A program made the position numbers and the translations under genes. DNA of 64,000 nt. It comes from Cristatella mucedo (Eukaryota; Bryozoa; Phylactolaemata; Cristatellidae). Below are positions 1 to 12,088 of this stretch, piece after piece (positions within the stretch are counted from its first letter, which is position 1; each line of letters begins with the position of its first letter). The stretch is from NCBI GenBank assembly GCA_009760855.2, contig WPIO01000005.1:13536001-13600000 (forward strand), in the 5' to 3' direction. The notes below the pieces were generated by a model. That model ran no database searches, had not been told where the DNA came from, and worked only from the letters and a program-made list of their open reading frames with translations.

Positions 1-182
1 TACATTAGCTGGGTCCACATGAATTTTCCTTCGCTACGTGCCTGTGCGTGCTGACGCTGTGTCTGTTATCCCTAGTGACGTGCTTCCCTTGCAGCATATG
101 TAAAGTGCCCTAGAAAGATATTTAGTTCTATGGTGGCGCTAGACAAATTTCTTATAATTATTATTGTTATTATTATTAAATT
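1..182 (+). mobile_element. LINE A-type 3' tail fragment
   Basis: Starts with GGGTCCACATGAATT (the end of the coding block in LINE A), then 3' UTR words, GCATATGTAAAGTGCCC, a decayed hairpin and (TTATTA)n. Confidence 0.8.
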
Positions 183-529
183 GGAGATGCTGCAGTGCGA
201 CCGTTAACGTGTGCTCATACTGTAGGTGTCCGTGTATGTCTTTGACGACTGCTTGATGTCTATAAGCTTTCCATCCAGAGTACCGCTTCCAAAGCCATTC
301 ATTCTGTTCGATCCCTATCCAAGATCAAGGGCTACCCATCGCGGCGTGTGTCTACAGACTCTTACAAACGCCCTGGTTATGTCTTGATTGAGCGCTAGTA
401 ATTTAGTTTTGGAACCGAAAAAGTCAATAAGCCTCGTCAGCCAGCGATGAATATGTCAGCAAAGTTGGTTAGCAAGTTCAAGAAATTAATCCGTTCATCA
501 GAAATTCGTCGTGTCTCTTTAGCTGTAGG

Positions 530-775
530 GGCTGCTATTGCTCCCGATTGATCGAGGCATAAAGAGCGATATTTCTACTCTAACCGTTAGGGCCCACCAC
601 GACTTGAATCCTCCGTACCTAGCTGAACTGCTGCGCCACTTTCAGCCTCCTCGTGCCATAAGATCCTTAGTAGACAATGTATTAAATGTTTTATTCTTTC
701 GCTCAAAGACCGTTATCGACAGAAGCTTTCGTGTTGCAAGTCCTAGACGGTAGAAGTCACTAAAAAATCTTACGG
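530..775 (+). pseudogene. LINE B reverse transcriptase C-terminal fragment
   Basis: Reads LNPPYLAELLRHFQPPRAIR and FFRSKTVIDRSF, matching the better copy at 27985-28490. This is the conserved segment after the RT thumb in L2/CR1-like elements. Possible LINE B sequence continues upstream but is too decayed to place. Confidence 0.7.
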
Positions 776-784
776 AACAAATCC

Positions 785-1205
785 TATCTTCACATTTCAA
801 GAGGCTCTGTCAAGAAGTCGGAACAGACTATGAAGTTCTTCTCTACCGCACGTAGGTTCCCCGAATCTTTCCGGAAGACAAATCTTAATGCACTGGATTA
901 TTGAACTTCGTGCACACAATTCACTTTCCTTCGAGATACAGAAAAAACTCTCTGAATGCTTTAATAGAAAGAAATTCGTTCACGGTTTGGCCTGCTTGGT
1001 GAGTATTTTTGGCCATATCCATGAGATGAATGTTTTGATTCAAAGCCCCGGAGGCATGATCACAGACGCTGCTGAAAGACAGCACGCTTTTCTTCTCAAA
1101 CTGACACTGTGGTAGAAGAGGCCGGAGAGAGACAACCGGATAAACTCTGCGAGTCTCAGCTGAAAAAAGAAGACAAATATGTTGAGAGTTGTTATTTAGA
1201 AACAC
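785..1205 (+). pseudogene. hAT transposase remnant, ZBED5/GTF2IRD2-like
   Basis: In two frames I read FKRLCQEVGTDYEVLLYRT, then a segment ending HIHEMNVLIQS and AERQHAFLLKLTLW. In the ZBED5/GTF2IRD2 branch of hAT transposases the same order occurs (LC..MG.....LL.HTEVRW, then LN.LN..LQG, then F..KL.LW). Stops and frame changes break it, so it is a dead copy. No BED zinc finger or terminal repeats are seen. The family call rests on motif memory. Confidence 0.55.
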
Positions 1206-1312
1206 TTAAAAAAAGAGGCCGAAATTACGAATGCAAATTTATAACAAGTTGGGCTATACCGAATATTCTCTTCGTATTCGCCTTGGGCGCCGAATAAAGG
1301 GCTAAATAGTCG

Positions 1313-1338
1313 TTCGGTATTCGGTATTCGGTATTCGG
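1313..1338 (+). repeat. TATTCGG tandem repeat
   Basis: Three to four copies of GGTATTC in a region (1257-1365) rich in GAATA/TATTC words on both strands. It follows the hAT remnant and may belong to its subterminal region. Confidence 0.7.
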
Positions 1339-1365
1339 ACGAATACTAGCGTCCGCACCGAAAAC

Positions 1366-1879
1366 TTAGAGGTCACGTGACACACGATTTTGGATACGCG
1401 CCTGCTACAGCGAGTGGGCTGAAGCGACTCCTATTTAACCAAATTTATGTGCAGTTAACTGTTTCCTTTTAGTTTATTTTTAACGTTTAACTTAGCTGCT
1501 ACTTTTGATTATATTTTCAATGGCTAATGTTGTCGATAGACCTATTCTATATACTGTTCGCATTTTGCCGAATAGGGAAAATCAAATATTCGTTAAAGTC
1601 CTAATAATAATCTTGAACCGATATATGCCCGTACAGCTATCCTGTAACAGATGATATAGATTCAAAAAATTCAGAGGATGTATATAGGAAAATTCTGTAT
1701 ATACTCTTTGCATTTTATTAGGTAGAATCTACGATAGTGTCTACCAAAAATAAGTCATGATATCCCGAACGTCCAGTGGATCCTTTGACATTGCTCTGCC
1801 TTCAATGATTTTGAATTCGGTCGCAAATTTCATGGAAACTCTCTTCCGCAGCAAGCTCTTGTTTGTGCATAGCTGCACC
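1366..1879. other. AT-rich DNA, nothing recognised
   Basis: No ORF with domains. One short word recurs: GTATATACTCTTTGCATTTT near 1696 resembles TATACTGTTCGCATTTTG near 1550. Confidence 0.4.
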
Positions 1880-2436
1880 ATGATAATAATAATAGCAGTT
1901 GTAGTTGTTATTATAATAACAATAATACATTCGTATAGGGCCACCAGAGAAATTAATCTTCTTCCAGGCAATTTTCATATTCTGCATAGGCAGCATGATC
2001 AAATTGTTAATTTTAACATGCACAGCATCAACAAGCATGCTACGGTTCGAAGTAAGAGGCACAGTGTCAGCGAAAATAGGGTTAGTGGTAACCTGCAGTG
2101 TCAGTACACATAAACATTTAAAGGACGAATCACAAGAACCCAGCAAATGCTTTGAGAAACACGGATTTATATTTAGCCTATTTTTAAATGTCAAGTAAGC
2201 GGGATGTCATGAAACCAGTTGGAAGTGAGTTCCACGCCTTGGGAGGATACGAACTAAAGACATGGTCTCCAAATGGTTTCAGGTTGGTTCGAAGCACAGC
2301 TAAATAATTTAAGTCAGAAGAGATGGTGCTATGATGCACAGGATAGTTGGTGAGTATTTCTGGCAATTAGGCTTCAGGACAGAGAATGAAGGGACCTAAG
2401 TGCGTGACAGACAGAACATTGAAGTCAATTCAATCT
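1880..2436 (-). mobile_element. LINE A-like 3' fragment, reverse
   Basis: Reverse tail (ATAATAACAATAATACATTC), decayed hairpin, 3' UTR words, then the coding block AVLRTNLKPFGDHVFSSYPP. It meets the next fragment in opposite orientation at about 2437. Confidence 0.8.
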
Positions 2437-3150
2437 CACCGCATCACATCACTTCTCGCTGACCTGCACTGACTACCAGTCAAGCAACGAATTGACTTCA
2501 AGGTTTTGTCGCTCACTTTAAGATCACTTCATTCTTTGACTCCAGCCTATCTCTCAGATCTACTCCACCACCAGGCCAAGCATTGTACCACCCGCTTTTC
2601 AGAATCCAACAGTTTAGCGATATCTCGTACAAACCTCAAATCCTTTGGAGACCGTGCATTTAGTTCGTATGGTCCCAAAGCCTGGAACTCACTCCGACTT
2701 GCGTTGCGACATCCCCTGACTTGACCACATTTAAAAAGAAATTAAAAACACACGTATTTATGACAGCATTTAGTGGGTCCCTGTAATTCGTCCTTTATGT
2801 GCTTATGCCGGCTGACACTGTTGCATGCTGCCACTAACTACACTTGCATGCTGACCCTGTGCATATCACCCCTAACCATGTTATCCATACTGTTTATCAA
2901 GCATGATACCACTTACCATCCTTGATGTGCCTACGCGTGCTGACACTGTGCATGCTGCCACTAACCACATTTGCATGCTGACCCTGTGCATGTCATCCCT
3001 AACCATATTATTCATTGTGTTTGTTTTTCAAGCATGATTTTACTTGCCATTCAATTGCATTTTTCCCTTTGCAGCAAATTTAAAGCGCATAGAAAGAGAT
3101 TGAGTTCTCTGAGAGCCCTTTATCAAGCGTATTATTATTATTATTTATTC
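2437..3150 (+). mobile_element. LINE A 3' fragment with duplicated 3' UTR
   Basis: Coding block LRSLHSLTPAYLSDLLHHQA, then AISRTNLKSFGDRAFSSYGP, then the 3' UTR. A segment of about 130 bp (from GTGCTTATGCCGGCTGACAC) is present twice, at about 2797-2925 and 2926-3055, before the hairpin and (TTA)n tail. Confidence 0.9.
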
Positions 3151-3199
3151 GCTGCTTGATTGGGAGCCAGTGCAGATCGGCGAGAAGTGGTGTAAGAAT

Positions 3200-3412
3200 A
3201 ATAATACATTTGATATAGCGTCCTCGGAGAACTCAATCTCTTTCTAGGCATGCTGACTCTGTGCGTGTCACACCTAATCATGTTATACTTGTTGTTTGTC
3301 GAACATGCTACCACTAACCATTCGATAGTGTTTCCTTTGAAGCAAATGTAAAGCGATTAGAAAGAGATTGAGTTCTAAGAGGGCACTTTATCAAGTGTGT
3401 CGTTGTTATTAT
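3200..3412. mobile_element. two abutting LINE tails in opposite orientation
   Basis: 3200-3249 is a reverse tail (ATAATACATTTGATATAGCG to TTTCTAGGCA). From 3250 the plus-orientation 3' UTR runs to GGGCACTTTATCAAGTGTGT and TTATTATT at 3412. Confidence 0.8.
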
Positions 3413-3780
3413 TCTAGGCACTCTACATTTGTTGCACAGGAAGCACGATCGAATGGCTAGTGGTAGTATGCTCAATGATAACAAGCATTACATGGTTAAG
3501 GGTGACATGCACGAGGTCAGCTTGCAAATGGTGTGATGTGGTCACTGCGACACTCATGGCAGACAAGCCCAGCTGCAGAGTTTTGCACTGACTGTCAGCC
3601 CCTGATTGCACATACTAGTAGACCAGCAAACAGCGAGTTGCGAAAATAGAGGCGCGATGTCACGAATGCACGTACCAACTTAATCATAGTATACCTGTCT
3701 AAGCATGCCCGAATTTTTACAAATCTTCGTAGCTGGAAGTAGGCAGTCTCGACAGCACCCGGTTTCTCTCTAAAATTGTG
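3413..3780 (-). mobile_element. LINE A-like fragment with internal deletion, reverse
   Basis: Tail words (GCACTCTACATTTGTTGCAC), then an abrupt jump at about 3528 from the 3' UTR to the segment GTGATGTGGTCACTGCGACA (RT thumb), reading QLRRFVKIRACLDRYTM and FVTSRLYFRNSLFAGL on the minus strand. Confidence 0.75.
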
Positions 3781-5965
3781 CACGCTACGACTGACCAATT
3801 GGCCCGGTTCCCCATCAGTACACGTAAGGTGACGGAGAAGAAGTGGTTTGGCTCTCTTGAGGCGCTATATATAAAGCCGGCCGAACGCGAGAAATCTAGC
3901 CGAGCCACATCAGTGCCTCCGATCAAGCCAGTGCATCCGAAACTGATGACTCTTTTTGGGCGCACGTAAGGGCAGCCATAAGTGGTTTCGGCGTCTGCGG
4001 CCGGAACGGATGAAGATGAAGAGAACGAACAGCCTCAGCTGCGGCTCTGAAAGTTAGCGTCAGCGTACCAGCAATATGGCGGCGGCATGGGAGTGGCTCG
4101 AGCTAGGCCGCTTGGCTCATCGAGATCTCGGGCAGGTCGTTGCTGGGGGGGGGGGGGCGGGGAGGTGGCAGCACCTTGTTAATTATTTGGTGAGGTGGTG
4201 GCAAAGTCCTTCATTCGGAGGTTGTTGTAACCGGGGGAGGCTCGATATGCTGTTGTCTAGCTAATTAAAGCTGCCCACAAACACCGAACCTACTAATTGA
4301 GTACTGAGTGAAGATCATATGTCAAGCGAAGGCAGAACACATGAATAGGGTCGGGCCGTTAGATGCTGGCCAAATGCACTGACGATCCACCAGGGAGCAT
4401 GAAGTGGGACGTCTAGGATACCGTTCGACGAAAGAAAGTAAAAGAAAAGACAAACTTGTGGTAAGTGCAGCGATGTCAGCCTTTGGAGACAAGTTGAGAA
4501 ATAGGCATGCGGAAGTAGTTCAGAATCCTGTGTTTTAAAAAGCATTTGTTATAAGAGGCTGCTATCTAGACATGTTGCTTTCCGTGGCCCTCGCTCAACT
4601 ACCCTGCTGCGAATCTTAGCTGTCGCCTTGTTCAGAAGGAAACTTTTACGATTTGCCTCGGGAGCTCAAGGTGCACTCCTTACAGCGTCAAATGGCTGGC
4701 CAAATAGATTTATTAAAAGTTTGCACTATGCATCAGGCCATTACGCGGAAGGGGGGTTAAAGGCTGGATACTCTTCCGAAAGTTGGGGGACGCCCTAAAA
4801 ACAACACGGCAGGCAACACAGCCTTTCCACTTATTAGCCAGGCCATCGCTGCGAGGTAGGGGCGGGGTTGATTTTTTAAATAACAATGACCACTGGCTAA
4901 CCGAGGCCAATATCTTGAAAGATTCGTCATTGTACAAGACCTAGCCTTTTGGCTGACTACAAGGCTTAAGGGCGCGTGGCCGGCTTGCTGGCACCACATC
5001 AGCTAGCCCTGCTCCGCCTTAATCTGCGCTAACGACCGGAATCAGTGCAGTACCAACAGATCGGCTCAGCACGCCGACCAGCCGCAGTGGCTTTTCTGAC
5101 CCGACCTACAGCCGCAGGTGTTGGCCGATCGACTCGCCAGGAACGACCGGGCCGCTGCCTGCTTCTGCCAGCCGCCAGCATTTGCAAACCACCAGCGGCA
5201 CCAGCCGTGCCACCCTAGGGGCATAGCTTGCTCGGGACTGCTCGGAATGAGCTTACGCTATCCCCTTCCTCTTCTTCCGCTTGAAACTGCCGACAGGACG
5301 ACCAGCAGCGAGCGTGCTCGTTGCTTATATGCCAGCTTCCGGTGCTCCTTCCGCTAGTTCCTAGTGGGCTAGCTCGCCTCGAGCTGGTCGTTCGAGCCGC
5401 AACATTCTCGCGCTGTGCATACGTATGAACCTCTGCAGTCAGCCAGATGTATGAACTCCTGCAGTCAGCCACCGAAACCGATCACGACTCCCGAGGCTGA
5501 TCCCTCCACCCCAGAGGCTGAGTCATGGGTCATCGATCAGCTTTACTTGTTGTGTAAGCGGCTGAGCAGACACTGAGCCGCTCCATCTGTCCTCGGTGAG
5601 CTGCCTGTCCACCATCGCTCCAGAGAGGCCTTGTGGCGAGGAGGGATGAGCGAATGCGACGGCTGCAATGAACCAGCGTTTCGAAGTGTGAGCTTTAATT
5701 GTGGTGCAGTGCAGAAGCCCTTTATCGACTTACTTCTGTGAAAACGCGGGCTTAATCTGTTCAAATGCGGCTGAGACGATGCAGTGCCGACTGCTGGCGC
5801 GAGTATGAATGCAGAGAGCACCGAGTTATAATCTCCCGGTCTAGGAAGACCGACTGCCAGCCACCTATAACCCGTACCGACCATTCTCCTCGCGAGAGAT
5901 GCCCAAAACTTGCCGTTCCGTGTCGTAAACGACATTATAAACATCTCATCAGCATCGACTTCTCC
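3781..5965. other. unassigned DNA, no gene recognised
   Basis: Holds a G run at 4146-4157, and direct-repeat words CAGCCGCAGTGG/CAGCCGCAGGTG near 5081 and 5110. A 156-residue minus ORF (5543-6013) has no domain I recognise and overlaps a SINE. Confidence 0.5.
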
Positions 5966-6115
5966 ATCTTTGCGCTGGTTTGGTCTAGCGGTTAAGGTGC
6001 TCGCCCCGACCAAGGTCTGACTGAGGTCGTGGACTCAAGCCGTAAGGCATATGTGAAGCGTCTGAATAGAGATGAAGTTCTCTTGGAGCGCTAATATAAA
6101 TGAATTATATTTTTT
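5966..6115 (+). mobile_element. SINE1, tRNA-derived
   Basis: Head TGGTTTGGTCTAGCGGTTAA (A-box region), B-box-like GGACTCAAGCC, then the LINE-like tail GAATAGAGATGAAGTTCTCT and AT-rich end. Confidence 0.88.
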
Positions 6116-7360
6116 TTACCTACACGATCTAGGAGGCCATTATAAAGCCACTCAAGATCCGGCCAAAGTCAACACCTGACCTAGAGAACGTAAAATCACT
6201 CCACCTCAGGAGCCAGTGGGCAGGGGGACATTTGCCCTCCTATAGCAGGGCTACAACCGGGGCCGTCCCTACTCCCACCCCCTATTCATACACTCTATTC
6301 CCACCCCCTATTTCCACTGCATAGTCCTACACCCTTGACCCTTCTAGTCCTAGAACCCTTGACCTCGACCGTCACCAAGGGCGAAACTATGTCTTAATTC
6401 CAGTCGATGAGCAGCCGCCGAGTTTGTGTCGAATAAAGATAAAAATGTCGAATAAAAATAAAAATTTGTGTTGATTTTTATGCTAGTTTTCATTGATTTC
6501 GAGACCGAAAGCCTTCCTTTCTTGAGGGTGTTACCGCTTTACATAAACACTTTGCAGGTCTTGCCCGCCCCCCACCGCCGCCAGATGAAAATCCCTACTC
6601 CACCACAGGGCACCTCCATTTTGCTACCGGCTACCAATCTGAAGTTCATATTCCTCGGGTGTTCCCAGGCACCACTGTTTCTGGTTCTGGTCTGTTAGCT
6701 GCGCCTGCAACCAAACTCAAAACTTTGGAGACCTTACCTTCAGTGCAAATGCACCTAAACTCTGGCACCTTTCTCTCTGCTGACTGACAATGCGATATCC
6801 CTTGGACTCATAAATGACTCCAAGTCTTTTAATTGAACCTAAAAACCCGCTTGCTGTTCTCAACATCAACGCCTCGGGGAAGCATGTGAAGCATCCTTCA
6901 CTTTCAGCTCCTCTTTCAGCCTCTGCTGACTGCCCACAATAGTATTTAGTCCCTTAGGGCGCCATTGAATACTTTGCTATGAATATTAACTATTGCTATC
7001 GTTACTGACATTATTAGTTTAATTATTATTGTTATATGTCATGCAGACCAACTGATAGGTAGAGGCGCTTGTCCTGCAATGCGCAGAGCAGTTTCCGCTA
7101 AATTTGAAGTACGTCAAACAGGATTGACGAGACAATAAGTTGCAATTCCAAACTATGTGGATAGCAGTTCAGAGCAGACCGCTGCGAACCAATTATGACG
7201 CAGATAAATGCTTGCTTGCAAATTAATTTATGCTTCCTTTGACCGCATGTCACGCCAGCTCGAGGGGCCGATGTAAAAATAATTTTGCAGCGTTTAAGGT
7301 GGTAAATTTAATTTAAGCTTCAGTTTCTATCACATGCTTTGCTAGAGTTTTCGCTATTCT
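6116..7360. other. unassigned DNA, nothing recognised
   Basis: Contains C-rich, GTCCTA/CCCTTGACC-type short direct repeats near 6320-6370 and AT-rich DNA near 6970-7030. No supportable gene. Confidence 0.4.
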
Positions 7361-7525
7361 TCCGCCGAGCTGGGTGGTCCAGCAGTTAAGGGGCTCGCCC
7401 CGGACCAAGGCCTGGCTGATGTCGTGGGCTCGAGCCCTGAGTCATATGTGAAGTGCCTGAATAGAGATTAAGTTCTCTTGGGGCGCTATACAAATGAATT
7501 ATATATATATATATATATATATATT
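7361..7525 (+). mobile_element. SINE1 with (AT)n tail
   Basis: GCCGAGCTGGGTGGTCCAGC head, B-box GGCTCGAGCCC, LINE-like AGATTAAGTTCTCTTGGGGC, then (AT)n at 7499-7524. Confidence 0.92.
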
Positions 7526-8340
7526 CTTACCAATCCCGAATAACAGCGTGTTCGATGTGACTGGTGCTGAAATTTGTGACGCTAGGTCTTGAGGTCAACT
7601 GTATCGAGTGCAGGTGCAGGCTCTGTCTCGCCCGCAACAAACGAAGTGAAAGCCGCCAAGGCTTCTAGCAGTCTACTGTACAACGAGGCTTTTGAATTGA
7701 AACTTTTTTATTTTCTTTTAAACTTAATTTCTGTCGGACGAAAAGGAATGCGCCTAGTGCTTTGCCATACCATTCGAGGGAAATTCGCGGTGAAATGGCT
7801 GCTAGGTAAATCGCACAGGTTATGTATGACTAATGCTCTTCACTCGTGGTTCCTGGATTACATTGGCCGGGAACCAATTGGGCGCCTACCTAAGGTCAAG
7901 ACAGCCTAAAAGCCGAAGCCGTGCAGTAGGCAGTCTGTTGTGCTACTGAAGTTGGCCTTGGAATTTGAGCAGACCTGTGCTCTAGTCCATTGAGCCGTGC
8001 GGGAGTTGTTGCTCGTCATGGCCGCTGTTGAATGCATGTTACTCTCCGTCGCTGTCAGATAAGCTTCTCTGCGCTATGAATATTGACATTTTACGTTAAG
8101 GTATGAGTGCTCCACGTCACTGCCGCGTTCCGCTGTTGTCGGCGTACCTGCAACCATTGGTACTACACCTGCAAGCTGCTAGCCGTAATACAAGGCGGCT
8201 GCGGCCTAGCTTTACCCGGACGTAGGCACCACTTCACTCCGTTTGTAATACCTGGCCCCGCCACCTCCAGCAATGTGCAGGGAAAAAATCCGGAGCATTT
8301 TATTTTAGATAGGCTGAAGTTAAATTACCTTTCACTAGAT
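7526..8340. other. unassigned DNA with a putative third repeat family
   Basis: 7905-8035 resembles 52795-52915 and 53708-53830 (shared words such as AGCCTAAAAGCC/AGCTTAAAAGCC, ACTGAGCC/ATTGAGCC followed by GTGCGRGAGTT). It may be an old SINE. The rest is unassigned; a 106-residue plus ORF at 7589-7909 has no recognised domain. Confidence 0.4.
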
Positions 8341-8806
8341 TAACACAGCAACTCCACGGTAAAGTCTGCCTTCTTTCAGCTCCCCAACATTGCTAAAATG
8401 TGGGCTTGCCTAGACAGGGATACTACATCAAAATTGATACATGCATCTGTAACATCCTGTCTCGACTTCTGTAACTCACGGCCTGCTGATTACTAATCTG
8501 TTCGAGGCAATAAGAGTACCAGAATCCGTTTCCACACTTCTCGCTGACCTGCATTGGCTCCCAATCAAGCAGCACATAGACTTTAAAGTGTTGTCATTCA
8601 CTTTTAGATCCCGTCATTCTTTGACTCCAGCGTACCTCTCAGAACTACTTCCTTTCCAGGTTGTGTCGTACCACTGTATTGAATCAAATCGTTTAGCTAT
8701 GCCTCGAACCAACCTCAAATTATTTCTAGATCACGCCTTTAGCTCACATGCTCCCAAAACTGTAAACGCACTCGCGAATGACTTCACGACAGCAGGGAAG
8801 CCTTGA
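8341..8806 (+). pseudogene. LINE (L2-like) RT C-terminal fragment
   Basis: Plus-strand words KSAFFQLPNIAKMWACLDRD, then LADLHWLPIKQ, LTPAYLSEL and NRLAMPRTNLKLFLDHAFSS. Diverged from LINE A, no 3' tail; it ends against the reverse LINE A copy. Confidence 0.8.
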
Positions 8807-9180
8807 GTTTCTCATATCCACTTCTCCGAAGAGAGACAAGACGCCTTCAGAAGAAAGCAGCATAAGTCATAGAGTGAGGAATAATAATAATAATAATAAT
8901 GCGCTTGATAAAGCGCCCTCAGAGAACTTAATCTCTTTCTAGGCGCTTTACATTTGCTGCAAAGGGGAAAATGCAATTGAATGGCAAGTAAAATCATGCT
9001 TGAAAAACAAAAACAGTGAATAATATGGTTAGGGATGACATACACAGGGTCAGCATGCAAATGTGGTTAGTGGCAGCATGCACAGTGTCAGCACGCTTAA
9101 GCACGTGAAGGACGAATCACAGGGACCCACTAAATGCTGTCCTAAATAGGTGTGTGTTTTTAAGTTCCTTTTAAATGTGG

Positions 9181-10013
9181 TCAGGTCAGGGAATTTTCTG
9201 ACGCAGGTCTGGAGGGAGTTCCAGACTTTGGGACCATACGAACTAAATGCACGGTCTCCAAAGGATTTGAGGTTTGTACGAAGTATTTATAGACTGTTGG
9301 ATTCCGAAAAGCGGGTGGTACGATGCTTGGCCTGATGGGGGAGTTTATCTGAGAGATAGGCTGGAGCCATAGAATGAAGGGACCTAAAAGTGAGCGACAA
9401 AACCTTGAAGTCAATCCGTTGCTTGACTGGTAGCCAGTGCAGGTCGGCGAGAAGTGGAGTAATGTGCAACTGCGACGCTCACGACAGACAAGCCTAGCTG
9501 CCGAGTTTTGCACCAGCTGCAATCGCCTGATTGCACATGCTGGTAGGCCAGTAAGCAGTGAGTTGCAGAAGTCGAGACGGGATGTCACGAATGAGTGGAC
9601 CAACTTGGACGTGGTACCCTTATATAAACAAGCCCAAATTTTAGCAATGTTATGAAGCTGAAAGTAGGCAGATTTGACTGTGGAGCTGATATGGTCGTCT
9701 AAGTAGAGGTCGCTTGGAATATGACACCTAGATTTTGAGCTCATTCGACAGGAGATATACTGGCAGAGCCAATTTTGAGAGACAGCCTTTCCAATCTCTG
9801 AATCACACTGGGTTTGCCCATAACTAGTAAGTTAGTTTTACCATCGTTTAGTTTTAGAAAATATGCTACCATCCATGTGCAGATGTCATCAATGCATGCA
9901 GCCAGTGAGTTGAGAGAATTCAAGGTGCTCGAAGGCAGGGAGGGATCAAAGCAAAGGTACAACTGAGTGTCATCCGCATAGAAGGGAAAGCCTAGATTGT
10001 GCTTGGCAATCAT
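9181..10013 (-). pseudogene. LINE A reverse transcriptase C-terminal half
   Basis: Minus-strand frames continue the RT: MIAKHNLGFPFYADDTQLYL (catalytic YADD, about 9957-9985), KLNDGKTNLLVMGKPSVIQ, a stop after ISPVE, then DDHISSTVKSAYFQLHNIAK and the terminal block. Separated from the upstream part by a frame break at about 10015-10075. Confidence 0.92.
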
Positions 10014-10055
10014 ATCAGCAAGAGGGGAGAGTATAGACCGTGAAAAGAACCGGAT

Positions 10056-12088
10056 CTAGCACGGAGCCCTGAGGTATCCATATTTCAGAGGTACTTCAGA
10101 TGATCTTTGTCCATTCACGTCAATACTCTGGAGTCTGCCACTGAGATAGGACCTGAACCACTGCAGAGCAGTGCCAGTGATGCCCAGGTGAGATGAGAGG
10201 CGCTCTGGAAGAACTTTGTGATCGATGGTATCAAAAGCTGCCGAAAGATCGAGCAAAACAAGCAGAGACACTCTACCCATGTATGCATTCCTAAGTAGGT
10301 CGTTGTATACCCGAAGCAATGCTGACTCTGTGGAGTGATTAGCTCTAAAGCCAGACTGGAACTTACTAGCAAGGTGTGAGGTTTCGGTATATGAGTTCAG
10401 CTGGTCTGCCACGACCCGTTCCAGTGTCTTTGATAGGAATGGTAGAAGGGAGACTGGGCGGTAGTTGCTTAAGTTCTCTTGGTCTAGTGTAGCTATCTTG
10501 AGAAGTGGCCTGACTACAGCTTTTTTGAAAGGTTCTGGGACATGACCTGAGGCTAATGACATATTAATAATGTTAGCTATGCATGGCAGCAGCAGATCAA
10601 TGCAACGTAGGAGCAGGACAATGGGAATAGGGTCCAGAGGACTTGTTGTCTTCTTTGATTGAGATACGAACTTCAGGACTAGATCACTAGTGACCTGCTT
10701 AAATGTAGACATTGAGGTGCAGCCAGGAACCGAGGAACAGCATTCTAGTGGGGAGGTTGTCATCGCAGGGATGGATTGCTTGATCTTGTCTATCTTCTGC
10801 ACAAAGAATCGAGAGAAGCGATTGGCTAGATCATTACAAGGATCATCAGGTAAGGAGCTAATCTGGGAACGGTTGAGGAGATGGTTTATCGTCGACATCA
10901 GCATTTTTGGATTGTGCATCTGTGATTCAACAATGTTTCTATAGAAGCTAGACCTGGCCTTGGCTAGGATCGATTGGTACGACCTACAGTAGTCTTCATA
11001 TGCCTGTCGATGGACAGTCAGTCCTGATCTTTTGAATGCTTTTTCAAGCTTGTGCTTAGTAGACCTGGCTAGTTTAATGTCTGTGGTAAACCATAGGTCA
11101 TCTGGGCGAGGGCGCACAGTGTGCTTTGTCAGAGGTACAAACTCGTCGAGCGTGTCAGCTAGTGTTATGTTGTAGCTATCTACCAATGATGACAGATCGG
11201 AGGGAGGACTGAGCAGAAGAGGTGAAGCAGATATTCTCGAACTGACAGCATCGATGTCAAGGGTCTTGAGGTTTCGCGATTCACAGGTTATTTTAGAGGA
11301 GGATGCGGGCACACACTGTAGATTGAATGAGATCTGCATCCGGTCAGATAAGCAGGATTTGGTAATAATTGGTGATGACAAAGTGCAGTTGTATGAAAAC
11401 ATCTGGTCGAGTGTGTGACCCTTGATGTGGGTAGGGCCATGCACAGGAGCCACAAGAGACAATGAGTCAGTCAATGCACGAAATTCCGCGCTGAAAGCGT
11501 CAGATAAGTTATCAAAGTGAACGTTGAAATCACCCATAACGAGGAAGGATCGATTTCTTGCACACAAAATCGAAATGAGATCGGAGAAATCTGAGATAAA
11601 GGAGGATTTGGTACCTGGTGGGCGATAGACTCCTGCCACTATCGGTAGCTTGTTTTCAGGCGAGACCAAGACAATTGATTCAAAAGACTGCTTCGAGGGT
11701 ACCGAAAATGGCTTGAAGTTGAATTTTGAGCTCGCGATAATAGCAACTCCACCTCCAGTTTTGATCTAGGGGTGTGAAAGAACGAGAAACCAGATGGAGT
11801 AGCGTCTTTAATTGTCGGGCAGTTTATCGATTTCAGCCAAGTTTCAGTTAGGGCGAGCAGGTCGATACCATTTTCAGAAATAAGGTCGCTTATTACCAGA
11901 GGTTTATTGCACATTGAGCGAGGATTCCAAGGGCAAGCGTTAAGTCTGGCCGATGGAGTTACAACAGGCCTGATGACCACTAAGTTAGAGAGATTTACAG
12001 TGACGCATGTGGGGGAACGTGCTGAGCGGTTCGAGACAACGCTAGGAATACCAAACGAGCGGGTACTCAGCTCGCAGTTCCCGCCCAA
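10056..12088 (-). pseudogene. LINE A endonuclease plus reverse transcriptase, frameshifted
   Basis: 12088-11639 carries the endonuclease N-terminus: LNACPWNPRSMCNK and DLLALTETWL (catalytic Glu region), then a frameshift near 11765. 11669-10056 (537 residues) carries YRPPGTKSSF, GDFNVHFD (near 11515-11542), the linker, and RT blocks NYRPVSLLPFLSKTLERVV, FQSGFRANHSTESALL and LDLSAAFDTIDH. The frame is lost again near 10075. The enzyme would nick target DNA and prime reverse transcription from it. Confidence 0.93.

Noticed and set aside
5543-6013. 156-residue minus ORF
   Set aside because: No domain, and it overlaps the head of a SINE1 on the opposite strand.
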